Positions 25,166-32,772 of a stretch of DNA of 64,000 nt are shown here, one piece after another. Positions within the stretch are counted from its first letter, which is position 1, and each line of letters begins with the position of its first letter. The DNA is from JAJZGK01 sp035538795 (GTDB lineage: Bacteria; Pseudomonadota; Alphaproteobacteria; Rhodospirillales; Magnetospirillaceae), in assembly GCA_035538795.1 (NCBI GenBank), contig DATLJS010000024.1, positions 88,999 through 152,998 of the forward strand, written 5' to 3'. The notes below the pieces were generated by a model, which ran no database searches, was not told the origin of the DNA, and saw nothing but the letters and a program-made list of their open reading frames with translations. Position numbers and translations under genes: made by a program.

Positions 25166-26200
25166 ATGACTGTGGCCGGGCGATGGGCGGTTCTGCTGCT
25201 GTTGTCGGCGGCTTTGGCTGTGGCGCTGGAAAGCGCCAGGATGCCGGCGGCCCTGTTCCTGGGGCCGATGCTGGCGGCGATCGCCTTTTCCGCCGCCGGC
25301 GGCCGCGTCCGCATTCCGCCTTTGCCGTTTTACGGCGCCCAGGCCGTGCTGGGCTGTCTGATCGGGCGGACGATTCCCGCCAGTATTCTTGGCGAATTGC
25401 TGCGGCAGTGGCCTTTGTTCCTGCTGGGGGTGTTCTCGGTGATCGCCGCCGCCGGCCTGTTGGGCTGGCTGTTGACCCGTTGGCGGATTTTGCCGGGCAC
25501 CAGCGCTGTCTGGGGCATTTCCCCGGGGGCGGCCACGGCCATGGTGCTGATGGCCGACGCCTATGGTGCCGATGCCCGGCTGGTGGCGGTGATGCAATAT
25601 CTGCGGGTCATCTGCGCCGTGGCCGTGGCCTCTTTGGTGGCGCGGCTGTGGGTGGCCGGGCCGGTGGCGGAGAAACCGGCCATGGTATGGTTTCCCGCTT
25701 TCCATCCCGAGGCTTTCGCCGCGACCTTGGCGGTGGCCGCAGGCGGAGCCCTGCTGGCGCGACGACTGCGCATTCCCGCCGGCCCTCTGCTGCTGCCGCT
25801 GGTGGCCGGAGCGGTGTTGCAGAACGCCGGGCTGATGCGTATCGAACTGCCGCCCCTTCTGCTTGCGGTCTGTTACGCCCTGGTGGCCTGGACTATCGGG
25901 CTGCGCTTCGATCGCGGCATTCTCACCCATGCCTTGCGGGCGCTGCCGCGCATTCTGGCGTCGATTCTGGCCTTGATCCTGGTGTGCGGATTGTTTGCCG
26001 CCGTACTGGTGGAATGGGCGGGCGTCGATCCCCTGACGGCCTATCTGGCCACCAGCCCCGGCGGGGCCGACACCGTGGCGATCATCGCCGCCTCCACCAA
26101 GGTCGACGTGCCCTTCGTCATGGCCATGCAGACCGCCCGGCTGGTGCTGGTGCTTCTCGTATCGCCCCGTATCGCCCGCTTTATCGCCGAGCGCCTGTAG
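25166..26200 (+). CDS. AbrB-family membrane protein
   Basis: The 344-residue protein has about 10 hydrophobic segments in two similar halves, with repeated GAATAMVLMADAYGAD and SPGGADTVAIIAAST motifs typical of the AbrB (PF05145) family. That family is often labelled ammonia-monooxygenase-like. It is probably an inner-membrane transporter or regulator; the substrate is unknown. It is co-transcribed with the isochorismatase-fold gene under the TetR regulator, so an exported or imported small metabolite handled by that enzyme is a reasonable inference. Confidence 0.8.
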   Translation: MTVAGRWAVLLLLSAALAVALESARMPAALFLGPMLAAIAFSAAGGRVRIPPLPFYGAQAVLGCLIGRTIPASILGELLRQWPLFLLGVFSVIAAAGLLGWLLTRWRILPGTSAVWGISPGAATAMVLMADAYGADARLVAVMQYLRVICAVAVASLVARLWVAGPVAEKPAMVWFPAFHPEAFAATLAVAAGGALLARRLRIPAGPLLLPLVAGAVLQNAGLMRIELPPLLLAVCYALVAWTIGLRFDRGILTHALRALPRILASILALILVCGLFAAVLVEWAGVDPLTAYLATSPGGADTVAIIAASTKVDVPFVMAMQTARLVLVLLVSPRIARFIAERL

Positions 26201-26219
26201 GATCTGGAAAATTCTGTGT

Positions 26220-26231
26220 GGGGGGGGGGGG
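26220..26231 (+). repeat. Homopolymer G tract (12 G)
   Basis: A run of twelve G lies 20 bp after the AbrB stop, at the left edge of the worn integration region. No gene start follows closely. It is prone to slippage and may also be a sequencing or assembly uncertainty. Confidence 0.9.
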
Positions 26232-26523
26232 CTTGCTGTGGCGGCATCGCCAGCAGCACGAATTCGCTATATCCAGGCTGCAGTTTTACGTAAACGCAGA
26301 GTGTTCTGGATATTGCCGACCACACTTCCAGTCCGGCCAGCAAGCCATCGCATTGAAAAATGAACACCCCGCACTCATGCCTTTCCGATGTCCATCGGGC
26401 GTTCCGCCGCAATCTCATCGACTGATTTGCGGTGCGTAAGAAAGACGGTAGAGTTTACGAATGGGATATCAGCGAAGACAAGCCCGGTAATCCGCTGTGC
26501 GCGCTGCCACACCACCGCCATAC

Positions 26524-26570
26524 TGGCGCAGCCGACAGGATTCGACCTTATGGCCTCTGCCGATGGAGGG
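26524..26570 (-). repeat. Degenerate inverted copy of the tRNA-Arg 3' half (old att remnant)
   Basis: Read on the minus strand, this stretch matches the last 47 nt of tRNA-Arg(CCG) at 40 positions, including the T-arm and terminal GCCA. It has no 5' half. It looks like the worn attachment-site remnant of an element once integrated in the opposite orientation. The surrounding 26232-26740 holds no convincing gene. Confidence 0.6.
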
Positions 26571-26578
26571 ACGCGCAC

Positions 26579-26693
<115 letters not shown>

Positions 26694-26740
26694 TGGCCGG
26701 ATAACCACCCCTCCCAAGACACCGATCCTTGCCGTCCGCG

Positions 26741-27004
26741 ATGTTCCGCTGCACCGCTGTCGCGGCTTGCTGTGCCTTCGTTGCGGCAGGCGCAAACCAG
26801 CCACATCCGCTGACACCCGACGACGGGCCAACCCAGCCTCAGCCCACGGGCACGAACGCTGGGGATGGCGTCAGCACGAGATGGGAGACAAAGTCAGTGA
26901 CGCTACGATCTTTAGTCGCTATGGTAGCAGATTCGCAGACGATTGCTGGTGCACACATTCGCGCCGAGGGGGCGAGACGTGATCGTAAGTCGCCGAATAA
27001 CTGA
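26741..27004 (+). CDS. Possible small exported protein, unrecognised
   Basis: This is an 87-residue frame whose first about 20 residues (MFRCTAVAACCAFVAAGA) look like a signal peptide. A Pro/Thr-rich stretch follows, then a polar tail. No homologue is recognised and no good ribosome-binding site is visible. It overlaps the next frame by 26 bp. It lies in the worn region between two tRNA-Arg copies and may be chance. Confidence 0.28.
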   Translation: MFRCTAVAACCAFVAAGANQPHPLTPDDGPTQPQPTGTNAGDGVSTRWETKSVTLRSLVAMVADSQTIAGAHIRAEGARRDRKSPNN

Positions 27005-27257
27005 GGCGTGCGAAATTTTCATCTTCGGTTTCTGGCTCATAGCCACCACCCAGGTGATGCCAAGTCTGGCCATTGCTGCAGATAGTCGCCACCTCTCCAA
27101 ATGGTCAGGCTATGTCGCGTGTGTTTATTTCGCTGCCTCCCTCTTCTTCACAATCAAGGCATTTCGCATCGGAAACAAGGCTAAGATCCATTGCGTTGTA
27201 ATTATGCTAGTCGGCGGAATAACCTCTTCTGGCATTATTAAATTTATTACGGGATGA
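26979..27257 (+). CDS. Small membrane protein, unknown
   Basis: The 92-residue product from a GTG start, with GAGGGGG about 8 bases upstream, is strongly hydrophobic. It has three segments: about 11-32 (FIFGFWLIATTQVMPSLAIA), about 45-62, and about 72-90. The AT content rises towards the 3' end compared with the chromosome, which suggests acquired DNA. No family is recognised. It is probably a remnant or cargo of the old element between the two tRNA copies. Confidence 0.5.
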   Translation: MIVSRRITEACEIFIFGFWLIATTQVMPSLAIAADSRHLSKWSGYVACVYFAASLFFTIKAFRIGNKAKIHCVVIMLVGGITSSGIIKFITG

Positions 27258-27468
27258 CCCGCATCGGGGCTGCTCAACTGATACGGAACTTCATTTTGCT
27301 CCCACCGACATCAGATGATTGCGCTAACGTGTCCTTCAGTTAACCATTGCCCACAACGCATGCACTGTGCAATGTGCCGATGCCTCCCGGCACCGTCCTT
27401 GGCACCGACCCGGTGGTGTCCTTCAATCCCCCCTTGTCGAACACGACAGCATCAGGGGATGTGGCCGA

Positions 27469-27603
27469 TGGGCGACGATCAGGAAGCTCCGGGGCAAGTG
27501 GCAGGCGATGGTGCGGCGCAAGGGCATCGCCCTGCGTTCTAAGTCCTTCGACAAGAAGACCGACGCCGAGAAATGAGCGCGTGATCTGGAGGCCCAGGCA
27601 CAC
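27469..27603 (+). pseudogene. Decayed tyrosine-integrase N-terminus
   Basis: The frame reads WATIRKLRGKWQAMVRRKG, then KSFDKKTDAEK, a TGA stop, then ARDLEAQAH. This is the arm-binding N-terminal motif of phage and island integrases. A Trp codon at the stop position would restore the usual AEKWARDLEA. Nothing recognisable follows before the tRNA at 27726. The 211 bp before it (27258-27468) hold no gene. It marks an older element at this tRNA. Confidence 0.7.
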
Positions 27604-27725
27604 TCCCGGCCTCCCTCCCTCCGTCCTCTACCTTCTGAAGGCAGAAGTCGTTTCCCCCTTTGCCTTCCGCGCAGGGATGCGCTATACGGAGGCTCTCCGC
27701 GATACGAACTGTATCGACATGCGCT

Positions 27726-27802
<77 letters not shown>

Positions 27803-27872
27803 AAATTTTCATCAATAATATCAATATGTTATGGCATTTTTCCCATAAGGGCGAAATCACGCATATTGAATT

Positions 27873-27925
27873 TGCGGGACAGAATGGGGACACTGAGACT
27901 CTAAATTGTCCCGCAGGTGTCCCCC
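27873..27925. promoter_or_regulatory. Left cluster of GGGACA arm-type sites
   Basis: Four related words occur in 53 bp: TGCGGGACA (27873) and TGGGGACA (27885) forward, then TGTCCCGCA (27907) and TGTCCCCC (27918) inverted. They end at the integrase ATG. The same words recur at the right end (37474-37502), the pattern expected of integrase or excisionase arm sites. Binding here would also regulate int. Confidence 0.6.
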
Positions 27926-28924
27926 ATGGCAGCCCTTGTTCCTCGGAAAAATCGCAACGGCGAGCTCATTGGCTGGCAGGCCAAAATCAGGAAGCAGGGC
28001 TTCCCGGTCCAAAGCCGGACTTTCACCAGTAAAGCTGATGCTCGGGCCTGGGCTACGGTCATCGAAAGCGAGATGGTCCGAGGTGTCCACGTCGATCGCA
28101 GCAAGGCTGAACGAACGACCCTGCACGATGCCATCAAAGCTTACATTGAAGAGATTGCTCCCAGCCACAAAGGTGGAGAGGCTGAAATCCTCCGACTGGA
28201 ACGCTTCCTCCGTGAGGAGCCAAAGCTTTGCTCCCATGCCCTGGCGACGGTGAAGACGAAGCATTTTGAGGAATATCGAGATCGGCGGCTTGAAAGTGTT
28301 TCCCCAGGCACTGTGAAGCGGGAACTCGGCCTGCTGCATACCGTGATCGAATCAGTTCGGAAGAGCCACGGAATGATCGAAAATCCCGTCTCCGATGTCC
28401 GGCGCCCCACGGTCAAGGACGCTCGGGATGTAAGGCTCCACGGAGACGAGGCAGGATTGCTGCTTGAAGCCTGCGAGGGGGCGCGTAACAAGTGGCTGGT
28501 GCCGGCGGTCCTACTGGCCCTTGAAACGGCTATGCGACGCTCGGAGCTGCTTTCGCTGAAGTGGGATAACGTGGATACCACACATAAGACTGCTTATCTG
28601 CCCGACACCAAGACAGGGAAAGGGCGGAAAGTACCACTGTCCAGTCTGGCATTAGCTGTTCTGGAGGGTTTGGAGCAAAATGACGATGGCCGGGTGATCG
28701 GCACGTCGGCTGAAGGGCTGAAGAGCGCATTTGAGCGGGCGAGAAGCCGCGCCAAGCTGGAGCACTTCAATTTTCACGATCTAAGGCACGAAGCAACCAG
28801 TCGCCTATTCGAACGCGGATGGGGTATTATGGAGGTTGCCGCAGTTACTGGGCATCAGGATCTGCAGATGCTGAAGCGGTATACGAATTTGAGGGCTAGT
28901 GATTTAGCAGAAAAAATGGGGTGA
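27926..28924 (+). CDS. int: Tyrosine recombinase / integrase
   Basis: The 332-residue protein has an N-terminal arm-binding module (GWQAKIRKQGFPVQSRTFTSKADA), a SAM-like core-binding region (about 62-160) and a catalytic domain. The residues R204 (TAMRRSELL), K near 229-232 (TKTGKG), H284-x-x-R287, H310 (TGHQD) and nucleophile Y319 are all present. It should integrate the element at tRNA-Arg, 123 bp upstream. The ATG at 27926 is used; an in-frame GTG at 27917 is possible. The next gene overlaps its stop by 4 bp. Confidence 0.93.
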   Translation: MAALVPRKNRNGELIGWQAKIRKQGFPVQSRTFTSKADARAWATVIESEMVRGVHVDRSKAERTTLHDAIKAYIEEIAPSHKGGEAEILRLERFLREEPKLCSHALATVKTKHFEEYRDRRLESVSPGTVKRELGLLHTVIESVRKSHGMIENPVSDVRRPTVKDARDVRLHGDEAGLLLEACEGARNKWLVPAVLLALETAMRRSELLSLKWDNVDTTHKTAYLPDTKTGKGRKVPLSSLALAVLEGLEQNDDGRVIGTSAEGLKSAFERARSRAKLEHFNFHDLRHEATSRLFERGWGIMEVAAVTGHQDLQMLKRYTNLRASDLAEKMG

Positions 28925-29685
28925 AAATGTCTTATGAGCCGGATCTAGCGTTGCATGATTTGCTCGAGAGCCGCCGCAGCGCAGTACTACAATATCATCG
29001 AAATTTAAGTGACATAGAAAATCGCCTTATGCGGTCTATTTACAAGAGCGATAAACACATAGAGTGTATAATTCGCTCTTTTAATCCAAACAAAACTGAA
29101 ATTGACCTTTATCACTCTACCTGGTCCAGCAGCTTGGATTCCATTGCCGATCCGAATGCGAAGAAATCTGCCATCCGACTCATCGAAGAAATAGAAGAGG
29201 TAAATGAACAGCACGCGCACATCCAGGAAATTATAAACTTTTCAAATTCCTGGCGGGAGCAAAGGAGAATCCAACAAAGGAAAGCTCCTCGTGAGGCAAT
29301 TATTGTTTCACAGACAGTTGCAAAATATTCATTAATAGCAAATGGATCGGTTGTGGCAACATCCACAAGCGGGATTTCACAGGCGTACGCGCACGCAAAA
29401 CTTGCTGAATTACTCGCCAACACATATAACAAAGGTCTAGCAGGACTAAAATTTTCATTGGCTGCGTTCGCGGCAATTACTATTTTTAAATCTATACTTA
29501 ATGCAGAGATGATGTGGAGATACAGACCAGACATGAATGGTGAAAGATATCACCAAAATGCATTATTTATAGTTTCAATATTGGCGCTATTTCTATCCGG
29601 CTTCGGGCTACTTTTATTTATGGAATCCCTGGATGACGGAGCTAAAATGCTTAACCAAATTTCATGGCAAAAGACTAGCCCCTAA
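28921..29685 (+). CDS. Unknown membrane protein coupled to the integrase
   Basis: The 254-residue product starts at GTG overlapping the int stop (GTGA); an ATG at 28927 is also possible. The first about 170 residues are polar and helical, with coiled-coil character around 75-110. Two hydrophobic segments follow near 178-200 and 215-240, with a short charged tail. Base composition is clearly AT-richer than int. No family is recognised. Its place, co-translated with int, is often used for cargo such as exclusion or defence factors, but nothing in the sequence proves this. It converges with the relaxase, overlapping by 11 bp. Confidence 0.7.
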   Translation: MKMSYEPDLALHDLLESRRSAVLQYHRNLSDIENRLMRSIYKSDKHIECIIRSFNPNKTEIDLYHSTWSSSLDSIADPNAKKSAIRLIEEIEEVNEQHAHIQEIINFSNSWREQRRIQQRKAPREAIIVSQTVAKYSLIANGSVVATSTSGISQAYAHAKLAELLANTYNKGLAGLKFSLAAFAAITIFKSILNAEMMWRYRPDMNGERYHQNALFIVSILALFLSGFGLLLFMESLDDGAKMLNQISWQKTSP

Positions 29686-31231
29686 TCCTCAGCCGGCGGC
29701 TCTGATAGCTACTAGCTTGGTTGGCGGAAGCATCCGCCTGCCGCTGCGTCTCTTCCTGCTGGCGTTGCCTCTCCTCGATCTGGGCCGCCAGAGCTTGGGC
29801 CTGCTGCATCACCTCATCTGCATATGCGCGATTACCATGCTGCACGTTAACAGCCGCAGTTTGATACAGCGCATCCAGATATTTGCGTTCTCGATCTGTG
29901 GCCCCTGCAGGATATTCCGGCACAGGCTCTTCCTGGGGCTCGGGCTGCGCAGCCATTGAGGCTCTCGCCTCGACCACCACACCAGACAGTTCGTTGTTAG
30001 TCACGATCAAGCCCGCCTGCGTAGCAGCCCACGCGGCAGCCTGCTTATAGGCATCAGTGCCTGACACGCTGATGCTGTCCCACCCTTTGGCCTTGGCCAT
30101 CTCCATTTGCAGCTTGAGCGCTGCAGGGTCAATTTTCTGTGCCGCGATCGTCTCGCCACTATCCCGGAGCCGTGCGCCGCTTTTCATCTGCACAACGGTT
30201 TCATGCTCCCGCTGACGAACCCAGGCCAAGTGACTTTCCACCTCCTTAGCCACCTCGGCCTCGTACCACCGAGCCAGAAGCTTCCGCTTGTATCGCTGTT
30301 TGGCGGTTTCATCGGCCTGAGCTCGCACCTGGTCAAGGCCTTCTCGGTGCCGCTGAACCTTCTGAGCCTTCTCCTGTCGGCGGGCGATCTTAGGCGCCAT
30401 AGCCTGGGCCTGCTGGCGGAGACGGCGCACCTCTTGAACATCATCCCATGCGTCGGATTTTTGCCCCCGCTTAGACATGGATCGACCACGGCCCGCCTTA
30501 GGTTCTGGAGGGCGATCCAGCGCGACGGCGGCAGCAAGATCGCCCCGAGCCACTGCCTCAGCATGCCGATCCTTAAGTGATTTGTGATCAACGCGAACGT
30601 CAGACCCTGCGGACTCAAGCCGGCGGTTCAGATTGTCGGCCCAGGCTTTGCGCAGTCGGTTCAGGCTCTCGGTCTCAGAGACAAACGCCTTGCCAGCCTT
30701 ATCCTTTTTAAAGGCCGCCTGATCGCTGAAAAGATCGGTCCAGTGCCTACCGTCGCCTTGTTTTTTTGTGAAGCCGGTAGTGGTGGAGGGATCGAGCGGA
30801 CGCATGGTGATGAGCATGTGTGCATGGGGCTGATCTTCACCATCCGATGCGTCTGGGGTATGAATGGCAAAATCCACGATCATGCCTTGCGAGGCCAGAT
30901 CGCGCGCCAGTTCGCGCACGGCTTCGAGATTTTCTTCGGCCGAAAGCTCGCGCGGAAGCGCTACGTCCAACTTTCGGGCCGTCTGAGCATTGCTCTTGGT
31001 CGCGGCCATTTCAGCCCGGCTCCATAGCTGCGTGCGATCATAGACCCAGGCGGCAGCTCCCGCAGGTGCGATGATCTCAGTGTGCTCGACATGAGATTTT
31101 GCGCGATAATCGTGGATTTCACCGGTGCGGGCGTCGATTAGGCGACAGCCAGCGCGGTAGGCAGCGGCGGCCACGGCGCTTTGGCCTTTGCTTCGCTGCA
31201 CTACCCCGGCGCTGAAATGATAGATCGCCAT
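29675..31231 (-). CDS. MobA/MobL (MobQ) family relaxase
   Basis: The 518-residue protein has an N-terminal relaxase domain: Y25 in AAAAYRAG (likely nicking Tyr) and the metal histidines in QPHAHMLITMR (H136, H138), with an HT pair near 124. The C-terminal about 300 residues are Lys/Arg/Gln-rich and helical, without a primase or helicase motif. It nicks oriT and leads the strand in transfer. Starting at 31231, it reads away from the oriT-like repeat at 31245, only 13 bp upstream. Confidence 0.9.
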   Translation of the reverse strand: MAIYHFSAGVVQRSKGQSAVAAAAYRAGCRLIDARTGEIHDYRAKSHVEHTEIIAPAGAAAWVYDRTQLWSRAEMAATKSNAQTARKLDVALPRELSAEENLEAVRELARDLASQGMIVDFAIHTPDASDGEDQPHAHMLITMRPLDPSTTTGFTKKQGDGRHWTDLFSDQAAFKKDKAGKAFVSETESLNRLRKAWADNLNRRLESAGSDVRVDHKSLKDRHAEAVARGDLAAAVALDRPPEPKAGRGRSMSKRGQKSDAWDDVQEVRRLRQQAQAMAPKIARRQEKAQKVQRHREGLDQVRAQADETAKQRYKRKLLARWYEAEVAKEVESHLAWVRQREHETVVQMKSGARLRDSGETIAAQKIDPAALKLQMEMAKAKGWDSISVSGTDAYKQAAAWAATQAGLIVTNNELSGVVVEARASMAAQPEPQEEPVPEYPAGATDRERKYLDALYQTAAVNVQHGNRAYADEVMQQAQALAAQIEERQRQQEETQRQADASANQASSYQSRRLRIRG

Positions 31232-31244
31232 GATGCTCCGTCCA

Positions 31245-31292
31245 TCAGGACCGCGCACAAACGGGAACCGTTTGTATAAGCGCGCATTCTGC
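31245..31292 (+). repeat. oriT-like 48-bp inverted repeat, copy 1
   Basis: This is a perfect 48-bp inverted copy of 32082-32129. Inside are ACAAACGG-GAA-CCGTTTGT and then, 2 bp later, TAAGCGCGCA. A short hairpin followed by a TAAG-GCGC core resembles the layout of MobQ/RSF1010-type transfer origins. It is adjacent to the relaxase start, where an oriT is expected. Confidence 0.65.
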
Positions 31293-31377
31293 AAAAGCAG
31301 AACGAGGACAAAACCACCATATCAATGGATATTTGTCAACAACGTGCTAGTATGTGATGCATATCATAAAATATTTA

Positions 31378-31403
31378 TGGTGTGCAAGATAGTTCATACA
31401 CCA
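31378..31403. promoter_or_regulatory. Inverted repeat before the mob accessory gene
   Basis: TGGTGT and ACACCA form an inverted repeat with a 14-bp spacer, ending 1 bp before the ATG at 31405 and preceded by an AT-rich segment with promoter-like hexamers. It is a plausible autoregulatory site for the small mobilisation protein. Confidence 0.4.
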
Positions 31404-31404
31404 C

Positions 31405-31785
31405 ATGGATACTGCTATGACACGAAGAACCGTTGAGCAGAGAATTGCATCATCCGAGATGCAGATCGCAAAACGACGACATGAGCAGCGTCAGTTACTG
31501 ACACGTCAGAAGATCATCGTTGGTGGCGTGGCGCTGATCAATGCCAAGAAATCGGCGCAGGAAGCCCAAAGGTTGGCCGAAATGTTGAGAGCATCCGTCA
31601 CGCGGCCCGCCGATGTTCGGGCCATTGACGGGCTTTTGACCGAACTGGATCAGATGGCCGGGACCGGAACCGGAACGCCTGCCCCGCCAGCACAAGCACC
31701 TGCACCTTCCCCACCACCCGCAATTGACCCTTTAGCCGGACTGGAGCACGTCCAGCGCCGGCCCCACATCGGAATTAGGAGATAG
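31405..31785 (+). CDS. Small mobilisation accessory protein, MobC/TraD-like
   Basis: The 126-residue protein has a basic helical N-terminus (RRTVEQRIASSEMQIAKRR), a hydrophobic KIIVGGVALINAKK turn, and a Pro/Ala-rich tail from about residue 85. Size, charge and position beside a MobQ relaxase and an oriT-like repeat match MobC/TraD-type relaxosome helpers. The identification is by context and pattern. A second ATG four codons on is an alternative start. Confidence 0.6.
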   Translation: MDTAMTRRTVEQRIASSEMQIAKRRHEQRQLLTRQKIIVGGVALINAKKSAQEAQRLAEMLRASVTRPADVRAIDGLLTELDQMAGTGTGTPAPPAQAPAPSPPPAIDPLAGLEHVQRRPHIGIRR

Positions 31786-31788
31786 AGC

Positions 31789-32064
31789 ATGACGACTCAG
31801 ACTCAGATCGACCAGGATTTCGGGCCCGATTACGTGTCTCCCTACCTTCGGGCGCTTTGGGAGTTGGAAGACGCCGGCCCCCATGCACCTCTCTCTCAGC
31901 TCGAAGAAATTTATACCCGCCTGCCCCCCGGCCACTTCGACACACGGCTGCTGCGTGGCTTTCTGGACGGTCGAAAAGCCGATGCTCCTGGCGGGCCTGA
32001 ATGGGCTGCTGAGATGCATGACGGCTGCTATGCAGAAGGCTGGTGGTGGGGACGGTGCGGCTAA
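31789..32064 (+). CDS. Hypothetical protein of the mob cassette
   Basis: The 91-residue acidic protein starts 3 bp after the accessory mob gene and ends with a Trp-rich AEGWWWGRCG tail. It has no signal peptide, membrane segment or known motif. Its tight coupling and its position between two oriT-like repeats suggest a relaxosome or transfer-related role. Confidence 0.6.
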   Translation: MTTQTQIDQDFGPDYVSPYLRALWELEDAGPHAPLSQLEEIYTRLPPGHFDTRLLRGFLDGRKADAPGGPEWAAEMHDGCYAEGWWWGRCG

Positions 32065-32081
32065 CCACATTCGCAACATTC

Positions 32082-32129
32082 GCAGAATGCGCGCTTATAC
32101 AAACGGTTCCCGTTTGTGCGCGGTCCTGA
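32082..32129 (-). repeat. oriT-like 48-bp inverted repeat, copy 2
   Basis: This is the exact reverse complement of 31245-31292 and encloses the two-gene mob cassette with it. The copies are 789 bp apart. Perfect identity implies recent duplication or ongoing exchange between the two copies. Confidence 0.8.
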
Positions 32130-32137
32130 CGGACCTT

Positions 32138-32162
32138 AGGGGGAGGGCAGTGCCCTCCCCCT
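32138..32162 (+). terminator. Strong hairpin after the mob cassette
   Basis: AGGGGGAGGGCA and TGCCCTCCCCCT pair perfectly over 12 bp about a single central G, followed by a weak CTGTTT tail. It is probably the terminator of the mob cassette. The following 257 bp up to 32419 hold no gene. Confidence 0.6.
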
Positions 32163-32419
32163 CTGTTTCCAGGACGCGAGCGCCGACGGTGTCACCGGCT
32201 CCGACTTCCACGCGGCCCAATCGGCACCTCCAGGCCCAGCGGCTGTGCAGGGTTTACCCAGACCCTGCGGGCCTGGACCGCGTCAGCTGTTTGAGTAAGG
32301 GAGGCGTAAAAGCGCGGCTCGATGGCCGCGCCACCATTAAAATGTCGCAAAGGTCTGGATTGACTGGGGCGCAGGCACAAGGCGTAATAACTTTATCTTA
32401 ACGCGCAAGAGGTGAAACG

Positions 32420-32704
32420 ATGACTACGGTTCAAACACGCGTCCGGAAGATTTCTGATCAAGAGGGCTTCGACATCCAAGTATACGACAAGCAGGGCAAT
32501 CAAGTTAACCCAACAAATAATGGCGTATTAAATGGATGGCCGCATGAGAGGGCGACAAAAGGAAGTAAAACAGTCGGTGATTGGGCTGACAAATTTGAAA
32601 AATCTTACCCTGGGTATTCTGCAAAAATATTAAACGCAGATGGAAAGGTGGCGCACAAAAATAATTTACTATCTACGGTTCGGGAAACATACGAAGAGGA
32701 TTGA
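32420..32704 (+). CDS. Small hypothetical protein
   Basis: The 94-residue soluble protein starts after AAGAGGTG. It is rich in Asn, Lys, Gly and Asp and has an AT-richer composition than its neighbours. The middle has a repeated GNQVNP / NGW pattern. No family is recognised. It is separated from the mob cassette by a terminator and has its own ribosome-binding site, so it is likely an independent small cargo gene. Confidence 0.6.
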   Translation: MTTVQTRVRKISDQEGFDIQVYDKQGNQVNPTNNGVLNGWPHERATKGSKTVGDWADKFEKSYPGYSAKILNADGKVAHKNNLLSTVRETYEED

Positions 32705-32772
32705 TCGTTTCACTAGCTGCACGTAATAGCCAATAGATGTGAAGGGCGGCACATTGGCCGCCCTCCTGTTGG

